Source: Bacteroides sp. CAG:443 (GTDB taxonomy: Bacteria; Bacteroidota; Bacteroidia; Bacteroidales; Bacteroidaceae). Taken from it: a DNA stretch of 61,550 nt. How positions within the stretch are numbered: the stretch's first letter is position 1; every line of letters starts with the position of its first letter. The notes under the pieces were generated by a model that was not told the origin of the DNA, searched no databases, and saw nothing but the letters and a program-made list of their open reading frames with translations. The stretch spans positions 5,284 to 66,833 of the forward strand of contig FR887791.1 of NCBI GenBank assembly GCA_000432735.1, read 5' to 3'. Shown piece after piece: positions 16,940 through 27,084 of the stretch. The position numbers and the translations under genes were made by a program.

Positions 16940-19087
16940 TTATTTAATTGTAATCTCAACTCCCTCTGCCAAATTACCACTGGCCTGATATACACCCTTG
17001 TCAGTGATAACCTTTACAATAGCCATATCATTATTTTCTGTAATATACTTACCTTCTTTCTGAGCCAACTTAACAACCACTTTATTGTCAGCTGTACAAG
17101 TGGCCGTAAAACGTTGGAAACTATAATTGCCATCTTTAAATGACCAATTATCTCCTTCGTCCCAATAAAGAGTACCACATGCTTCGCCTTTATCATCCAG
17201 ACAAACCAATAAAGTCAGCGGATCAAGAGATTTTTCAGTTGTATTCTGTATAATTTTTCCCGTAGGAATAATAGAGCCACCACGAATACTTAACTTAGCC
17301 TGATACGGATCTTTATCATCACCAGAGATCAAAGACAGATTTCTCCAGATACCTTTAGGCAAAGCTGGATTCTTGGCCCATTCCGGAACAACCAGCAAAT
17401 TATCTCCGATAAGAAATGCTTGTTCTTCCGCACGAAGCAATGTATCCTTAGGATCTGCAAAGAATACAGGACGCATAATAGGCATACCATTTTCCGAAGC
17501 CTCATGCAGTAACGTATAATAATAAGGCAGCAAAACATAACGACGTTCCAGTGCCATACGTGATATATCTTCCACTTTCTGACCAAATGCCCAAGGCTCT
17601 TTATTAATAGTACCTGCGCAGGCATGTCCTCGAGAAAAGGGATAGAAAGCTCCTAAGGCCATCCAACGGCCGAACAATTCGGCATCAGGATTAAACAAGA
17701 ATCCACCTATATCTGCTCCACTAAATGGTTGTCCAGACAATCCAAGAGTAAGTATCATAGGGACAGACAGCTTCATATGACTTTCCCATGAAGCATTATC
17801 CCCCGTCCACGTAGCAGCAAACCGTTGTCCACCCAGAAAGTTGGAACGCGTTAAAATAAACGGACGATTTTGCGGACGTGCTTTCATAATACCGTCACGT
17901 GATGCCTTGACCATAAGAAAACCATATACATTATGATACTTCAAATGGGGGCCGGCAGGAATATTATCTCCTCCTAAGTGTTTATTGTTTTCGGGCATCG
18001 TACCAGTAGGAGTATGGCTTATTTGAGGTTCATTCACATCATTCCAAACTCCATCAACACCTTTGCCTATAAAATCCTGATACAAATCCGCCCACCACTG
18101 AGCCGTTTTAGGCTGAGTAAAATCAGGGAAAGAACATGCACCGGGCCAAGCATCTCCATGAAACTCCTTATTCTTTACTGTTTTTACCCATACGTCTTTT
18201 GCTGTACCCGACTTATAGACAAAATAACTTGTATCAACCTTAGCACCCGGATCTATCATCCATGCAGAGTGAAAGCCACGGATATGAAGGTCTCGATTCA
18301 AAGCAGCAGGGTCTGGAAATGTTTTAGGATTGAATGTAAAAATGCGATAGCCATCCATATAATCAATATCCATCCACATCACATCACAAGGAATACGTTT
18401 GATGCGGAAAGTATCTGCAACCTCAATCACACGACTGGCTGGCGTATAAGAGAATCGACACTGTTGATAACCTAAAGCCCAACGTGGAACCATAGGCATC
18501 GTACCGATAAGTTCGGCTAACCCTTTTATAACTGCCTGTGGAGACTCTCTATCTATCACAAAAACACGAAACAATTCTCCTTCTGTTTCGAAGCTAATAC
18601 GCTCATCAGTAGTCGTCAGCTCTGCTTTGTATGGCGTATCAAACAAAATGCCAAAAGAGGTCCCATCCGGACGAACTCCCATAACCCAAGGATGTGACTG
18701 ATACAAACGTTTTCCGTTATCAACACTATATGCACCTGAATCTGTATTCCACAACTTAATACTTTGTCCGTTTCGCAACAACGGCCCAGTGACCTCACCG
18801 CCACCATAAAGGCTGGTACCTTGAGGTACATCCAAATAAGCGCTGGCATGTCCTTTCTTCTTTTCCATTACAGGGTAAAGGCGCCAGTTTGAAGGTAACA
18901 TACCTTTTTCCTGAGGCTCTGCTTTTAAGGCGAAAGAAGGCATTTGCTTTAAATTAAAGCCTTGTGGCACAAATTTAGCAATTCCCTCACCCACCATCAC
19001 TTCTTTTTTCATTTTGACGTTATGCGCAAATAGGCTTCCTGCAAAACATAACATTCCTATAACTCCAACAATCTTTAAATTCATCAT
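16940..19087 (-). CDS. GH31 family glycoside hydrolase, probable alpha-glucosidase
   Basis: 715-aa retaining alpha-glycosidase with a signal peptide (1-21), probably periplasmic. An N-terminal beta-sandwich precedes a TIM barrel with MWMDIDYMDGYR (substrate-binding Asp), nucleophile D350 in GVWNDVNEP and acid/base D430 in TWTGDN. C-terminal beta domains follow. These motifs best match alpha-glucosidases of GH31, though the family also holds alpha-xylosidases and alpha-galactosidases. Within this mannan-type PUL it would remove an alpha-linked decoration, perhaps glucose. It sits 127 bases downstream of a GH76 gene and 18 bases before the esterase-like gene. Confidence 0.9.
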   Translation of the reverse strand: MMNLKIVGVIGMLCFAGSLFAHNVKMKKEVMVGEGIAKFVPQGFNLKQMPSFALKAEPQEKGMLPSNWRLYPVMEKKKGHASAYLDVPQGTSLYGGGEVTGPLLRNGQSIKLWNTDSGAYSVDNGKRLYQSHPWVMGVRPDGTSFGILFDTPYKAELTTTDERISFETEGELFRVFVIDRESPQAVIKGLAELIGTMPMVPRWALGYQQCRFSYTPASRVIEVADTFRIKRIPCDVMWMDIDYMDGYRIFTFNPKTFPDPAALNRDLHIRGFHSAWMIDPGAKVDTSYFVYKSGTAKDVWVKTVKNKEFHGDAWPGACSFPDFTQPKTAQWWADLYQDFIGKGVDGVWNDVNEPQISHTPTGTMPENNKHLGGDNIPAGPHLKYHNVYGFLMVKASRDGIMKARPQNRPFILTRSNFLGGQRFAATWTGDNASWESHMKLSVPMILTLGLSGQPFSGADIGGFLFNPDAELFGRWMALGAFYPFSRGHACAGTINKEPWAFGQKVEDISRMALERRYVLLPYYYTLLHEASENGMPIMRPVFFADPKDTLLRAEEQAFLIGDNLLVVPEWAKNPALPKGIWRNLSLISGDDKDPYQAKLSIRGGSIIPTGKIIQNTTEKSLDPLTLLVCLDDKGEACGTLYWDEGDNWSFKDGNYSFQRFTATCTADNKVVVKLAQKEGKYITENNDMAIVKVITDKGVYQASGNLAEGVEITIK

Positions 19088-19214
19088 CCCAATTATTTAG
19101 TATAGTTATTACTCGATAACAAATAAATTACAAACTAACATTTTAGCACTAAAACAGATATTTAGTACAACGTATCTGTTCCCCATAAAACGCTATGGTA
19201 ACCACTTCATAAAA

Positions 19215-20396
19215 TTATAGAGGCTGCAATACACACATCGCTTCCATCAACATACAGCCGGTTAAATGAGCTGTCAAGCCAACCCGATCATTATCGGCAG
19301 GAGCTTTTCTCCACCGTCCTCCATATAACATTGTATTGGGATTAATGCCTTGAGTAGCCATCACAGTGGCACAACGAGTAATATACTCATGAAACTTCTT
19401 TCTATCTGCATAATCAACAGAGTGATCATTGATCAACTTAACAAAATAACGGAAAAAAATTCCATGGAATAATCCTCCATCCCCACTTACCGCATCAGAC
19501 AAAACTCCGTTATTCTGCGACAACTGATCCACTACAAAATTTGCAGCCTTTATAGCATCATTTAAGTACTGTTTATCACCTGTTATTTTATAAAGCTCAT
19601 GAGCAGCCCCCAAGAAAGTTCCAATGTTATAAGTAAATATCCATTTCTTCTGAACCTCACCTTTACCATTCATATGATCATAGACAGCTCCTGTTTTACG
19701 GTCGAACAAATAATTCTTTTCCCAAACATAGATTTTAATGGCTTCATTTAAATAGCTATTTTTTATCTTTCCATCGTTAAATTGAGCCTGATCGTAAAAA
19801 GAGTAAAGACGAGCAGCAATTAAAGCAGCTGGGCCATTTGAACAAGCATTTTTTGATTTTGCCACATCAGTTTTCCAAGTAATTCCTCCATACCAAGGAG
19901 CTTCATCTTCTGGTCCCCATGTAGGCCAAATCCAGTCATCATATATTTGTCTTGCCTTTGCTATATACTTTTTCTCTCCAGTGCTTTCAAACATTCTTAT
20001 TTGAGCCAATACAATCCACTCCATATCATCGACAAAAACATTCCACCACGGATCTTTAGGATTCATTTTACCGGCAAAGTTGTATTGAGGCATTCCTTCC
20101 CACCACAGAGGAAACAAATCTTTATACCGTGATTCTCCGGTACGCATATATGCATCGACCAAGACATCCATGGCATGTGCCTGTGGCCAATAATTATTTG
20201 TTGACAAATCTGAAAGATCACTACCATAATTGAAATAATAGCGTTTTTCATAACCTTTAAAACTAGCTCCCCAAAAATGTTTAATAAGTGCTTCTGACGT
20301 ACCATTAGCCATTTTGTTCCAATAAGCTATGTCTTTTTGAGCGAATGCCCCCAAATATAAACATAGCATCAATAGAGTTGTTAAAGTCTTTTTCAT
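19215..20396 (-). CDS. GH76 endo-alpha-1,6-mannanase-type protein, soluble secreted
   Basis: 393 aa with a signal peptide (1-19, ending GAFAQ) and no lipobox, so probably periplasmic. The GH76 catalytic pair D123-D124 lies in the family motif VDDMEW. Other family features are NYWPQAHAMDV, SKNACSNGPAAL and YNIGTFLGAAHELY. GH76 enzymes cut the alpha-1,6-mannose backbone of fungal mannan. It is one of three GH76 genes in this PUL and the only one without a lipid anchor. It follows GH92 by 19 bases in the operon and probably shortens imported fragments. Confidence 0.93.
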   Translation of the reverse strand: MKKTLTTLLMLCLYLGAFAQKDIAYWNKMANGTSEALIKHFWGASFKGYEKRYYFNYGSDLSDLSTNNYWPQAHAMDVLVDAYMRTGESRYKDLFPLWWEGMPQYNFAGKMNPKDPWWNVFVDDMEWIVLAQIRMFESTGEKKYIAKARQIYDDWIWPTWGPEDEAPWYGGITWKTDVAKSKNACSNGPAALIAARLYSFYDQAQFNDGKIKNSYLNEAIKIYVWEKNYLFDRKTGAVYDHMNGKGEVQKKWIFTYNIGTFLGAAHELYKITGDKQYLNDAIKAANFVVDQLSQNNGVLSDAVSGDGGLFHGIFFRYFVKLINDHSVDYADRKKFHEYITRCATVMATQGINPNTMLYGGRWRKAPADNDRVGLTAHLTGCMLMEAMCVLQPL

Positions 20397-20415
20397 AACT
20401 ACCTTTTATAAAATT

Positions 20416-22560
20416 TCACTCAACAGTAATAACAAGTTTCTTTCCTTTCTGTAGCTGCTCATGAGATATAAAGTATCCGTTTATTACTTTATTGTCGTAT
20501 GTTATCTCACGAATCTTTCTTCCCTTCCCCTGCTTGACAATGGTAAAAGGTTTATCGTTTAAATAAAACTTTACTTTGTCAAACAACGGAACTGTAATAA
20601 TATAATCTGGATCAGCAGGAGAATATGTATAGAGACCAATCGCATTAAACACATACCATGAAGACATTTCTCCAGCATCATCCATGCCAGCATATGCTAA
20701 TTTGTCCTTACCCATATCATAATAATGCTCCATCAAGGAATCAAGTATTGCTTGTGCCTTCTCTTGTTTTCCAATAAAGTAATAAGTATAAGGAATACCA
20801 TGTCCCGGTTGGTTTCCATGACAATAATTTCCAATAAATCCAGTCATATTATCCACCTCATATCCACGCCATGGTTCGGTAAAAAGGGAATCCAACTTAT
20901 CCTCAACAGCCTTATTGTTAGGATAAAGTTTTATCATTCCCTCAGGATCATGAGGAGCAAAGAACAAAGCATTCCAAGCATTGGCTTCACGATACATATA
21001 CTGATAATACGGATAATATGGATCAAAATCTGTAATCCAACTTCCATCTTCAATTTTCCCACGCCAAAAGCCTGTACTTGGATCAAAAAGAGTTTTATAG
21101 TTTTCTGTACGCTTCATCAGCATGTTATAATTCTTTTGATCACCCAGTTCTTTTGCAACAAGAGCTACTGCATAATCATCATAAGCATATTCTACCGTTT
21201 TAGTTACAGCACCTTTATATTCATCTTGCGTAGGGACATTAACTGTATCTTTCTCTGCAATCCATCCACGTTTGATATATTCATCCAAATAAGGACGTCC
21301 TCCTTCACCCGGAACAGTAGCATTCTTTAAAATTAACTTATATGCTCTTTTCAAATCAAAATTATGCAATCCACGCAACCAGCTTCCTGAGATAAAAGTA
21401 GAGGCATGATCTCCATGAAAGAACGTTGGCATGTACCCATTACTCTTTTCTCCTTTATCTATAATAGACTTAATTACATCTGTCGTTACCTCCGGCGACA
21501 ACATTTCCAACAAAACTAACTTATTACGATAATCATCCCAGAATGACGGATTAGTATAATAGTTGAATCCATTATTAACCACATTCCCTTTAATGTCGGT
21601 ATATTCAAAGTTTACATCACTTCGTAAAGCAGGCCATTTGAAAGCATGATATAGACAGGAATAAAAGAGTTTCTTTTCACGCTCTGTTCCACCTGAAACT
21701 TGTATCTTCGACAAAAGTTTCTCCCAAGTATAATCCGCCTCACGAGCAACCTGTGCAAAATCTTTATGAAACATCTCATATTCAAGATTCATTTTTGCAT
21801 TTTCAATACTGACAAAAGAAAATCCAATCTTCAATTCCAACGGCTTTTTACCTTTGCTATTGATAAACTTTACCAAAGCCACTTCATGTTTGTCATCCTT
21901 GAGCATGGCAACATCCTTTATGGCATAATTCGTTGTCGCGTAAAAATAAATTTTGCCTTCTCCAGCCTGATATCCCGTAAAGACTTTATCTCCTGACTTT
22001 TCTATATGCCAGTCGGTTACTTTATTATTTGACCGACAAATATCCACCAATACAGATTTATCATCTTCCTCACTAAACGTATATTTATGATAAGCACATC
22101 GCAAGGTACTTGTAAGTTCAACATTTACCTTATATCGGTCCAAATAAACCTGATAATATCCCGGACGTGCCGTTTCTTTCCGATGACTAAAAGACGAGCA
22201 ATAGTCACTGGGAGTAACATCACCTACGACAGGCATTATCGGCACATGCAATAAATTCCAATGACCTTTGTTGGTATGAGAAAATCCATAAATCACACTA
22301 TCTTCATATTGATAACCAGACCCACTCCGAAATTGTGTTACTGGACTCACCTGAACCATCGCATTAGGTAAAGTTGTCCCAGGATAAGTTTCCGCTCCCC
22401 AAGTTCTACTTTTTTTATGACGCTCATATCCCAAATCTTTCTTATCCCATAACGTAGCACTTCCTAGTAATGGATTGACATAGTCAGTCAATTTACCGGA
22501 GCTCTCACAACTCGTAAAAAACATGAGAGAAATTATCGAGACTAAAATAACATTTTTCAT
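20416..22560 (-). CDS. GH92 exo-alpha-mannosidase lipoprotein with atypical +1 subsite
   Basis: 714-aa calcium-dependent inverting alpha-mannosidase family member, lipidated at C18 (FTSC). It shows TDYVNPLLGS at the N-terminus and MDDAGEMSSWYVFNAIG near the C-terminus, both GH92 hallmarks. The probable catalytic acid E525 (REANAW) is present. The segment usually reading GNEP in alpha-1,2-mannosidases reads HGNQP here, with Q584 in place of the Glu that contacts the +1 sugar. The linkage cut is therefore probably not plain alpha-1,2. In PUL1 it would remove side chains so that GH125 or GH76 can reach the backbone. Confidence 0.93.
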   Translation of the reverse strand: MKNVILVSIISLMFFTSCESSGKLTDYVNPLLGSATLWDKKDLGYERHKKSRTWGAETYPGTTLPNAMVQVSPVTQFRSGSGYQYEDSVIYGFSHTNKGHWNLLHVPIMPVVGDVTPSDYCSSFSHRKETARPGYYQVYLDRYKVNVELTSTLRCAYHKYTFSEEDDKSVLVDICRSNNKVTDWHIEKSGDKVFTGYQAGEGKIYFYATTNYAIKDVAMLKDDKHEVALVKFINSKGKKPLELKIGFSFVSIENAKMNLEYEMFHKDFAQVAREADYTWEKLLSKIQVSGGTEREKKLFYSCLYHAFKWPALRSDVNFEYTDIKGNVVNNGFNYYTNPSFWDDYRNKLVLLEMLSPEVTTDVIKSIIDKGEKSNGYMPTFFHGDHASTFISGSWLRGLHNFDLKRAYKLILKNATVPGEGGRPYLDEYIKRGWIAEKDTVNVPTQDEYKGAVTKTVEYAYDDYAVALVAKELGDQKNYNMLMKRTENYKTLFDPSTGFWRGKIEDGSWITDFDPYYPYYQYMYREANAWNALFFAPHDPEGMIKLYPNNKAVEDKLDSLFTEPWRGYEVDNMTGFIGNYCHGNQPGHGIPYTYYFIGKQEKAQAILDSLMEHYYDMGKDKLAYAGMDDAGEMSSWYVFNAIGLYTYSPADPDYIITVPLFDKVKFYLNDKPFTIVKQGKGRKIREITYDNKVINGYFISHEQLQKGKKLVITVE

Positions 22561-22665
22561 TATATTCTTCTTTTGTAATATTGTTACACCTATCGGAAAA
22601 ATGCCCTCTACTACAATAGCAAACTTTATCTGAGATGATGCAAAACGAATATTCGTCAGGTTACA

Positions 22666-23367
22666 CTACAATATTTTGTCAATAGCTTCTTTTATTAATA
22701 CTTCCATAACGTCGTATCCCTCTGCTGTGGGATGAGCCCCATCTTTAGTATACTTAGGATTCAAAGCTCCATTATCTCCATACACCATCTTTTCGTAATA
22801 ATCCACATAAGGAATCTTGTGCTCATGAGCATAAGCTTTAATTCGTGCATTCAGAGAAGCTATTTTAGCTTTCGCATCTTTAATAGATGGATTCCAACCG
22901 AAAGAGGCTGCAGGCAATGTAGAGGTCAGGATAACTTTTATTTTATGTGCTTTGGCCAACTCTACCATCGATAGAATGTTACCGAAAGTATATTCTTCAT
23001 TATAGGCACCAGTATTTTCCGCTACATCATTAGTTCCAGCATTGATAACAACCAATGAGGGCGATAGCTTAATGACATCTTCCCGAAAACGTAACAAGAA
23101 TTGATAAGAAGTTTGTCCACTTATACCACGTCCTACATAGCCATTATCAGTAAAAAAAGCAGGATGACAATTTACCCAACCTTCTGTTATAGAGTTTCCC
23201 ATAAAGACTACTTTTACAGGCTTTCCGGAAATGGTTATATTTTTATTTTCTTGAGCATAACGATTTAAGCCCCCAAAATCACGATCCTGCGCATTTATAC
23301 TACTACAGGTTAAAGTGATAAAAGTAATTCCCAGATAAAAATACCTAACTAACATTTTTGTTTTCAT
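22666..23367 (-). CDS. Secreted SGNH/GDSL hydrolase, probable carbohydrate esterase
   Basis: 233-aa hydrolase with a signal peptide (about 1-26). The four SGNH blocks are present: GNSIT with nucleophile S59, the Gly in GRGISGQT, the Asn in NAGTND, and DGAHPTAEGY carrying the Asp and His of the triad. Such proteins commonly remove O-acetyl groups from polysaccharides. It lies 20 bases downstream of GH97 and upstream of GH92 in the same operon. With the terminal alpha/beta-hydrolase, it gives the locus two different esterase folds, which suggests an acylated substrate. Confidence 0.88.
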   Translation of the reverse strand: MKTKMLVRYFYLGITFITLTCSSINAQDRDFGGLNRYAQENKNITISGKPVKVVFMGNSITEGWVNCHPAFFTDNGYVGRGISGQTSYQFLLRFREDVIKLSPSLVVINAGTNDVAENTGAYNEEYTFGNILSMVELAKAHKIKVILTSTLPAASFGWNPSIKDAKAKIASLNARIKAYAHEHKIPYVDYYEKMVYGDNGALNPKYTKDGAHPTAEGYDVMEVLIKEAIDKIL

Positions 23368-23387
23368 AGCTTTTTACATAATAAAAT

Positions 23388-25343
23388 TTATTCCAATACG
23401 GCAGCCCATCCACCATTACGTACCAATGTAATATCTAATTTATCAGAACTACTAACCTCTCGTTCTTTTCTACGATAATCCATAGCTTGCCTATCTGCGT
23501 TTATACCATCCTCAAATGAAATCATCCGATAAGTTTTATGCTTATCCAAGAAATCAAAAGACAAAGTAAAAGTACGAGTTTTTTCCTTTCCATTACAGAT
23601 AGCACCGATAAACCATTTATCACCTTTCCGTCTGGCAAGCACTACATATTCACCAATCTTCGCATCCAATACTTTTATTTCATCCCATGTTACAGGAACT
23701 TTCGTAATGAATTCTGTACAATCTGGATTACGATAATACAACGTTGGATTATCAGCCAACATTTGAACTCCACTTTCAAACACAACATAAAGAGCAAGCT
23801 GATAGGCCCGAGTACCAATACTGGCAGAATTCGGACGTTCTGATCTATAAACCTCAGGTTGCATACTAATCATAGCCCCGGGAGTATAATCCATCGCACC
23901 TACCGCATTTCGCATAAAAGGTAAGTACAGACTATTGTCCGGATAGCATCCTCCCATCTGTTCCATACCACGTACACCTTCGTATGACAAAATATTAGGA
24001 TAACGATATTCCAGACCTGCAGGCTTGAACGCTCCATGAAAGTCGATCAATAAGTGATATTTTGCAGCTTCTTTAGCCACTCGTTCATAATAGTTTACCA
24101 TCCATTGGTCACTGCGATCCATGAAATCAATCTTAATACCAGCTACTCCCCAATCAGAAAAAGTTTTAAACACATCAAAATGATTCTCTACAGTAAGCCA
24201 AGTAAGCCACAATAAGACCCCTACTCCTTTTTCTTTTCCATAACGAATAATTTCATGCACATTGACTTTCGGATTCGGTGTATACGGATCACGCGTGTCC
24301 AAAGCCCAACCTTCATCCATTAAAATATAAGGGATATGATATTTAGCAGCAAAATCGATAAAGTATTTATAAGTATCCATATTAAAACCAGATACAAAGT
24401 TTACATCAGGCCCATAAGGTGTAGCTCCGTTCCACCATTCCCAGCTTACCTGTCCTGGTTTCACCCAACTATAATCTTCTAACTCACAAGGAGAAGATAG
24501 ATTATAAGCCATTTCATTTCGTACTATATCTTTATCATCGGAAGAAATTACAAAAAAGCGCCATGGGAAAGTTCGTTTTCCTTCTGTCTTAGCAATATAA
24601 TCAGCTTCCTTCAGAATCTTTACGCTACGATCCCCATCTTCTCCAAACTCTAATGGATATCTTGGGAAAACAGCAGTCAACCCATTATCGTCTGTACCTT
24701 TCAAAAACATGCAAGGATAATCATCCAAGTCTGCCTCTGAGATCAATATATTATATCCTTGAGGACTCTCTAATAATATAGGGAGATAACTCATTTCGTC
24801 GGATGAATGATAATCCAATGTTCTTACATGAGAATACGGATTCTCATAGGAAGTCTTGAAACTGGAAGTCTTTGATAAATGAGCCAGATAATTAGCTGGG
24901 AAATGCACAGTAAACTCTTCTCCCACTACTTCGAGCTGATTCTTCCTTTCCGTAACAAAGCGATAAGCAACCCCATTATCATAAACTCTAAATTCAATAG
25001 CATACTTACCCTTCATATTCATACGAAGCGTATTACAGTAATTCCTAACAGACGCATTCTTTAATGGGACAGGACGTAGTGTTTCTTTATCTATTTTCCC
25101 TTTCTTAAAGCTCTGGAGATGTGGCTGTCTACCCAAAATATCATTAGATAAAGTCATTGATAAAGTACAATTCTTAAGAATAGTATCATTCTGAGAAATA
25201 ACAGAATAATATAGTTTTTCTTTTAAATCAACGACAACCTTAAGTTTACCATCAGGAGACTGGATATCAATAGTCCTCTGCTGCGCATGGATACTACTAC
25301 AAAGTATCCCCAAAAATCCTAATAATAATATTCGTTTTTTCAT
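23388..25343 (-). CDS. GH97 family glycoside hydrolase, retaining-type residues
   Basis: 651-aa enzyme with a signal peptide (1-20). The N-terminal beta-sandwich (about 25-290) and the TIM barrel are typical of GH97, with WEWWNGATPYGPDVN, LMDEGWALDTRDPY and FHGAFKPAGLEYRYP. GH97 holds inverting alpha-glucosidases (SusB) and retaining alpha-galactosidases. The Asp in GIKIDFMDR (D406) is where retaining members carry their nucleophile, and E454 in YEGVRG is a candidate acid/base, so alpha-galactosidase activity is favoured. It appears to be the first gene of the downstream half of PUL1, after a 606-base gap. Confidence 0.92.
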   Translation of the reverse strand: MKKRILLLGFLGILCSSIHAQQRTIDIQSPDGKLKVVVDLKEKLYYSVISQNDTILKNCTLSMTLSNDILGRQPHLQSFKKGKIDKETLRPVPLKNASVRNYCNTLRMNMKGKYAIEFRVYDNGVAYRFVTERKNQLEVVGEEFTVHFPANYLAHLSKTSSFKTSYENPYSHVRTLDYHSSDEMSYLPILLESPQGYNILISEADLDDYPCMFLKGTDDNGLTAVFPRYPLEFGEDGDRSVKILKEADYIAKTEGKRTFPWRFFVISSDDKDIVRNEMAYNLSSPCELEDYSWVKPGQVSWEWWNGATPYGPDVNFVSGFNMDTYKYFIDFAAKYHIPYILMDEGWALDTRDPYTPNPKVNVHEIIRYGKEKGVGVLLWLTWLTVENHFDVFKTFSDWGVAGIKIDFMDRSDQWMVNYYERVAKEAAKYHLLIDFHGAFKPAGLEYRYPNILSYEGVRGMEQMGGCYPDNSLYLPFMRNAVGAMDYTPGAMISMQPEVYRSERPNSASIGTRAYQLALYVVFESGVQMLADNPTLYYRNPDCTEFITKVPVTWDEIKVLDAKIGEYVVLARRKGDKWFIGAICNGKEKTRTFTLSFDFLDKHKTYRMISFEDGINADRQAMDYRRKEREVSSSDKLDITLVRNGGWAAVLE

Positions 25344-25949
25344 AGAATTCCATGATTTAAATTTCGACTAATGAATAAAGCCCCATGCTCCAGACTCAAA
25401 CATTCTATACGATGAGTTTATGATTTTGACATCCAGACATAACTTACAAGAAGTATAGTCTTTATGTCCCAAGTATAATTATAAATACCTATTTACTATT
25501 TAAATGAATTAGCCGTTTTTAACTTTACAATCTGTCTATAACCAATAAGTAAATTTATCATCAAATTTTATGATGCCAATGGTAAACAATAAAAAATAAA
25601 GATCTCCTTACCATACATATGGACAACAAACAATCATATGTTTAATGTTTAAACCTACATTTCCATGGCATCTACCAAATAAGTTAAAATCATTGATTAT
25701 TAAACAGTTGCAACATTTTACCCCATTTATATATGCACTGTTTGCTTTCAGTAAGGAATAAAAATATTATCTCCCAATCATAAGACAAAGTGCTTTTCAA
25801 CTACCGATTTAAAATTATCTTTCAGGTTTAATAACTAAATCCCCTTTGTAACCTTTTTCTATATCAAAAGATGAAAATAGAAAAAGTTACAAAAGAGATT
25901 TAAATCAAGATTTCAATACCTCACCATCTTTAAAACACAGTATCTTCAA
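25344..25949. other. 606-base AT-rich gap that splits PUL1
   Basis: No open frame of note on either strand. It contains a long imperfect hairpin near its right end (25837-25901), two CATATG motifs 19 bp apart (25616 and 25635), and a one-mismatch -7 box TATACTTG on the minus strand (25470-25477). The gap probably carries the promoter of the GH97-to-esterase operon, but I see no fully convincing one. Confidence 0.5.
25837..25901 (-). terminator. Long imperfect hairpin ending the SusC/D operon
   Basis: About 25-base arms (25837-25862 and 25877-25901) pair with two small irregularities around a 14-base loop. It lies 49 bases past the stop of the GH76 gene on the minus strand. The T tract after it is weak, so it may terminate or protect the 3' end of the transcript. 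Confidence 0.6.
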
Positions 25950-27077
25950 TTATTTGCCCCACAACGCTCTCGCCTCTATAAGAGCACATCCACTAGTCTG
26001 TGCGCCCAACTCGGTAGTTCCAAGAGCAGATGTAGTCCAATTGGTTCCAAATAAAATATCCAACTTATTTACACCTTTACGCCACAAAATATCTGCATTA
26101 TTACTAAAGAAAGTTTCAAATTTCTTACGATAAAGTTCATCCAAATCAGGCTCCATGATTAACTTAACAAAGTAACGGATAAATATGCCTCTGAAAAATC
26201 CACCATCGCCAGCACCTTCACTATCCAGTACATTGTTTCCAGTATCAATCAGATCAGGATCACTAATGCAGAAATAAGCAGCTTTACGTGCGTCCTTTAA
26301 ATAAGTAGCATCACCTGTAGCTTTATACAATTCGTGAGCAGCTCCCAAGAAAGTGCCTTGATTGTAAGTAAATAAAAGGGTACTGATTTCTCCACTTTCA
26401 CCATTCAAATTATCATAAACAGCTCCAGTAGCTTTATTAAATAGATTTTCACGCAACCATGCATAAATCTTGACGCCCCAGTTCTTATAGGCTTCATCCT
26501 TTGTTACAGTATACAAACGCATTGCCAACAAAGCTGCCGGACCATTTGAACATGCATTTTTGCTCCATGGCTGGTCAGCTCTCCATGCTACACCACCATC
26601 GCCATATTCTTCATTCCAGCCACCTTCAATATAGCCCCATAATTCTTTGGCAGTATTCAAGTATTTTTCATCTTGAGTAGTTTCATATAAACGGACCATA
26701 GTAAGGGCAATCCATTCCATATCATCATAAAAATTATTCCAATAGGAACCTCCATTTTTTACTTTTATCCCTTCATACCATGGAGTAAACAGATCTGAAT
26801 ATTTAGCATTTCCGCTACGCAAGTAAGCATCAATAATTACATCCATAGCTTGTGCTTGAGGCCAATACTGAAATCCAGTATCATTACCATCATTTTGATA
26901 ATTAAAGTATCCTTCCTCATTCCAAAAACGATCTGGTAAAGTAGAGCTGGCACTATCAGCAGCCGCACTCCAATCTATTGCATAACCAGTATCGTATACA
27001 TATTCATCTTCAATTTTACTACAGGAAGCAAAAAGCATTCCTGTAATAAAAAAGAGTAATAACCACCTATATTTCAT
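25950..27077 (-). CDS. GH76 endo-alpha-1,6-mannanase-type lipoprotein
   Basis: 375 aa with lipobox FASC (lipid Cys19) followed by acidic residues (KIEDE), a pattern that fits surface-exposed lipoproteins in this phylum. The catalytic pair D118-D119 lies in FYDDMEW. QYWPQAQAMDV, SKNACSNGPAALL and YNQGTFLGAAHELY match the other GH76 copy at 19215-20396. It directly follows the SusE-like gene (7 bases), as expected for a surface enzyme that feeds SusC/D. It would cut the mannan backbone outside the cell. Last gene of the GH76-GH125-SusCDE-GH76 operon. Confidence 0.93.
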   Translation of the reverse strand: MKYRWLLLFFITGMLFASCSKIEDEYVYDTGYAIDWSAAADSASSTLPDRFWNEEGYFNYQNDGNDTGFQYWPQAQAMDVIIDAYLRSGNAKYSDLFTPWYEGIKVKNGGSYWNNFYDDMEWIALTMVRLYETTQDEKYLNTAKELWGYIEGGWNEEYGDGGVAWRADQPWSKNACSNGPAALLAMRLYTVTKDEAYKNWGVKIYAWLRENLFNKATGAVYDNLNGESGEISTLLFTYNQGTFLGAAHELYKATGDATYLKDARKAAYFCISDPDLIDTGNNVLDSEGAGDGGFFRGIFIRYFVKLIMEPDLDELYRKKFETFFSNNADILWRKGVNKLDILFGTNWTTSALGTTELGAQTSGCALIEARALWGK

Positions 27078-27084
27078 AGCTCAA

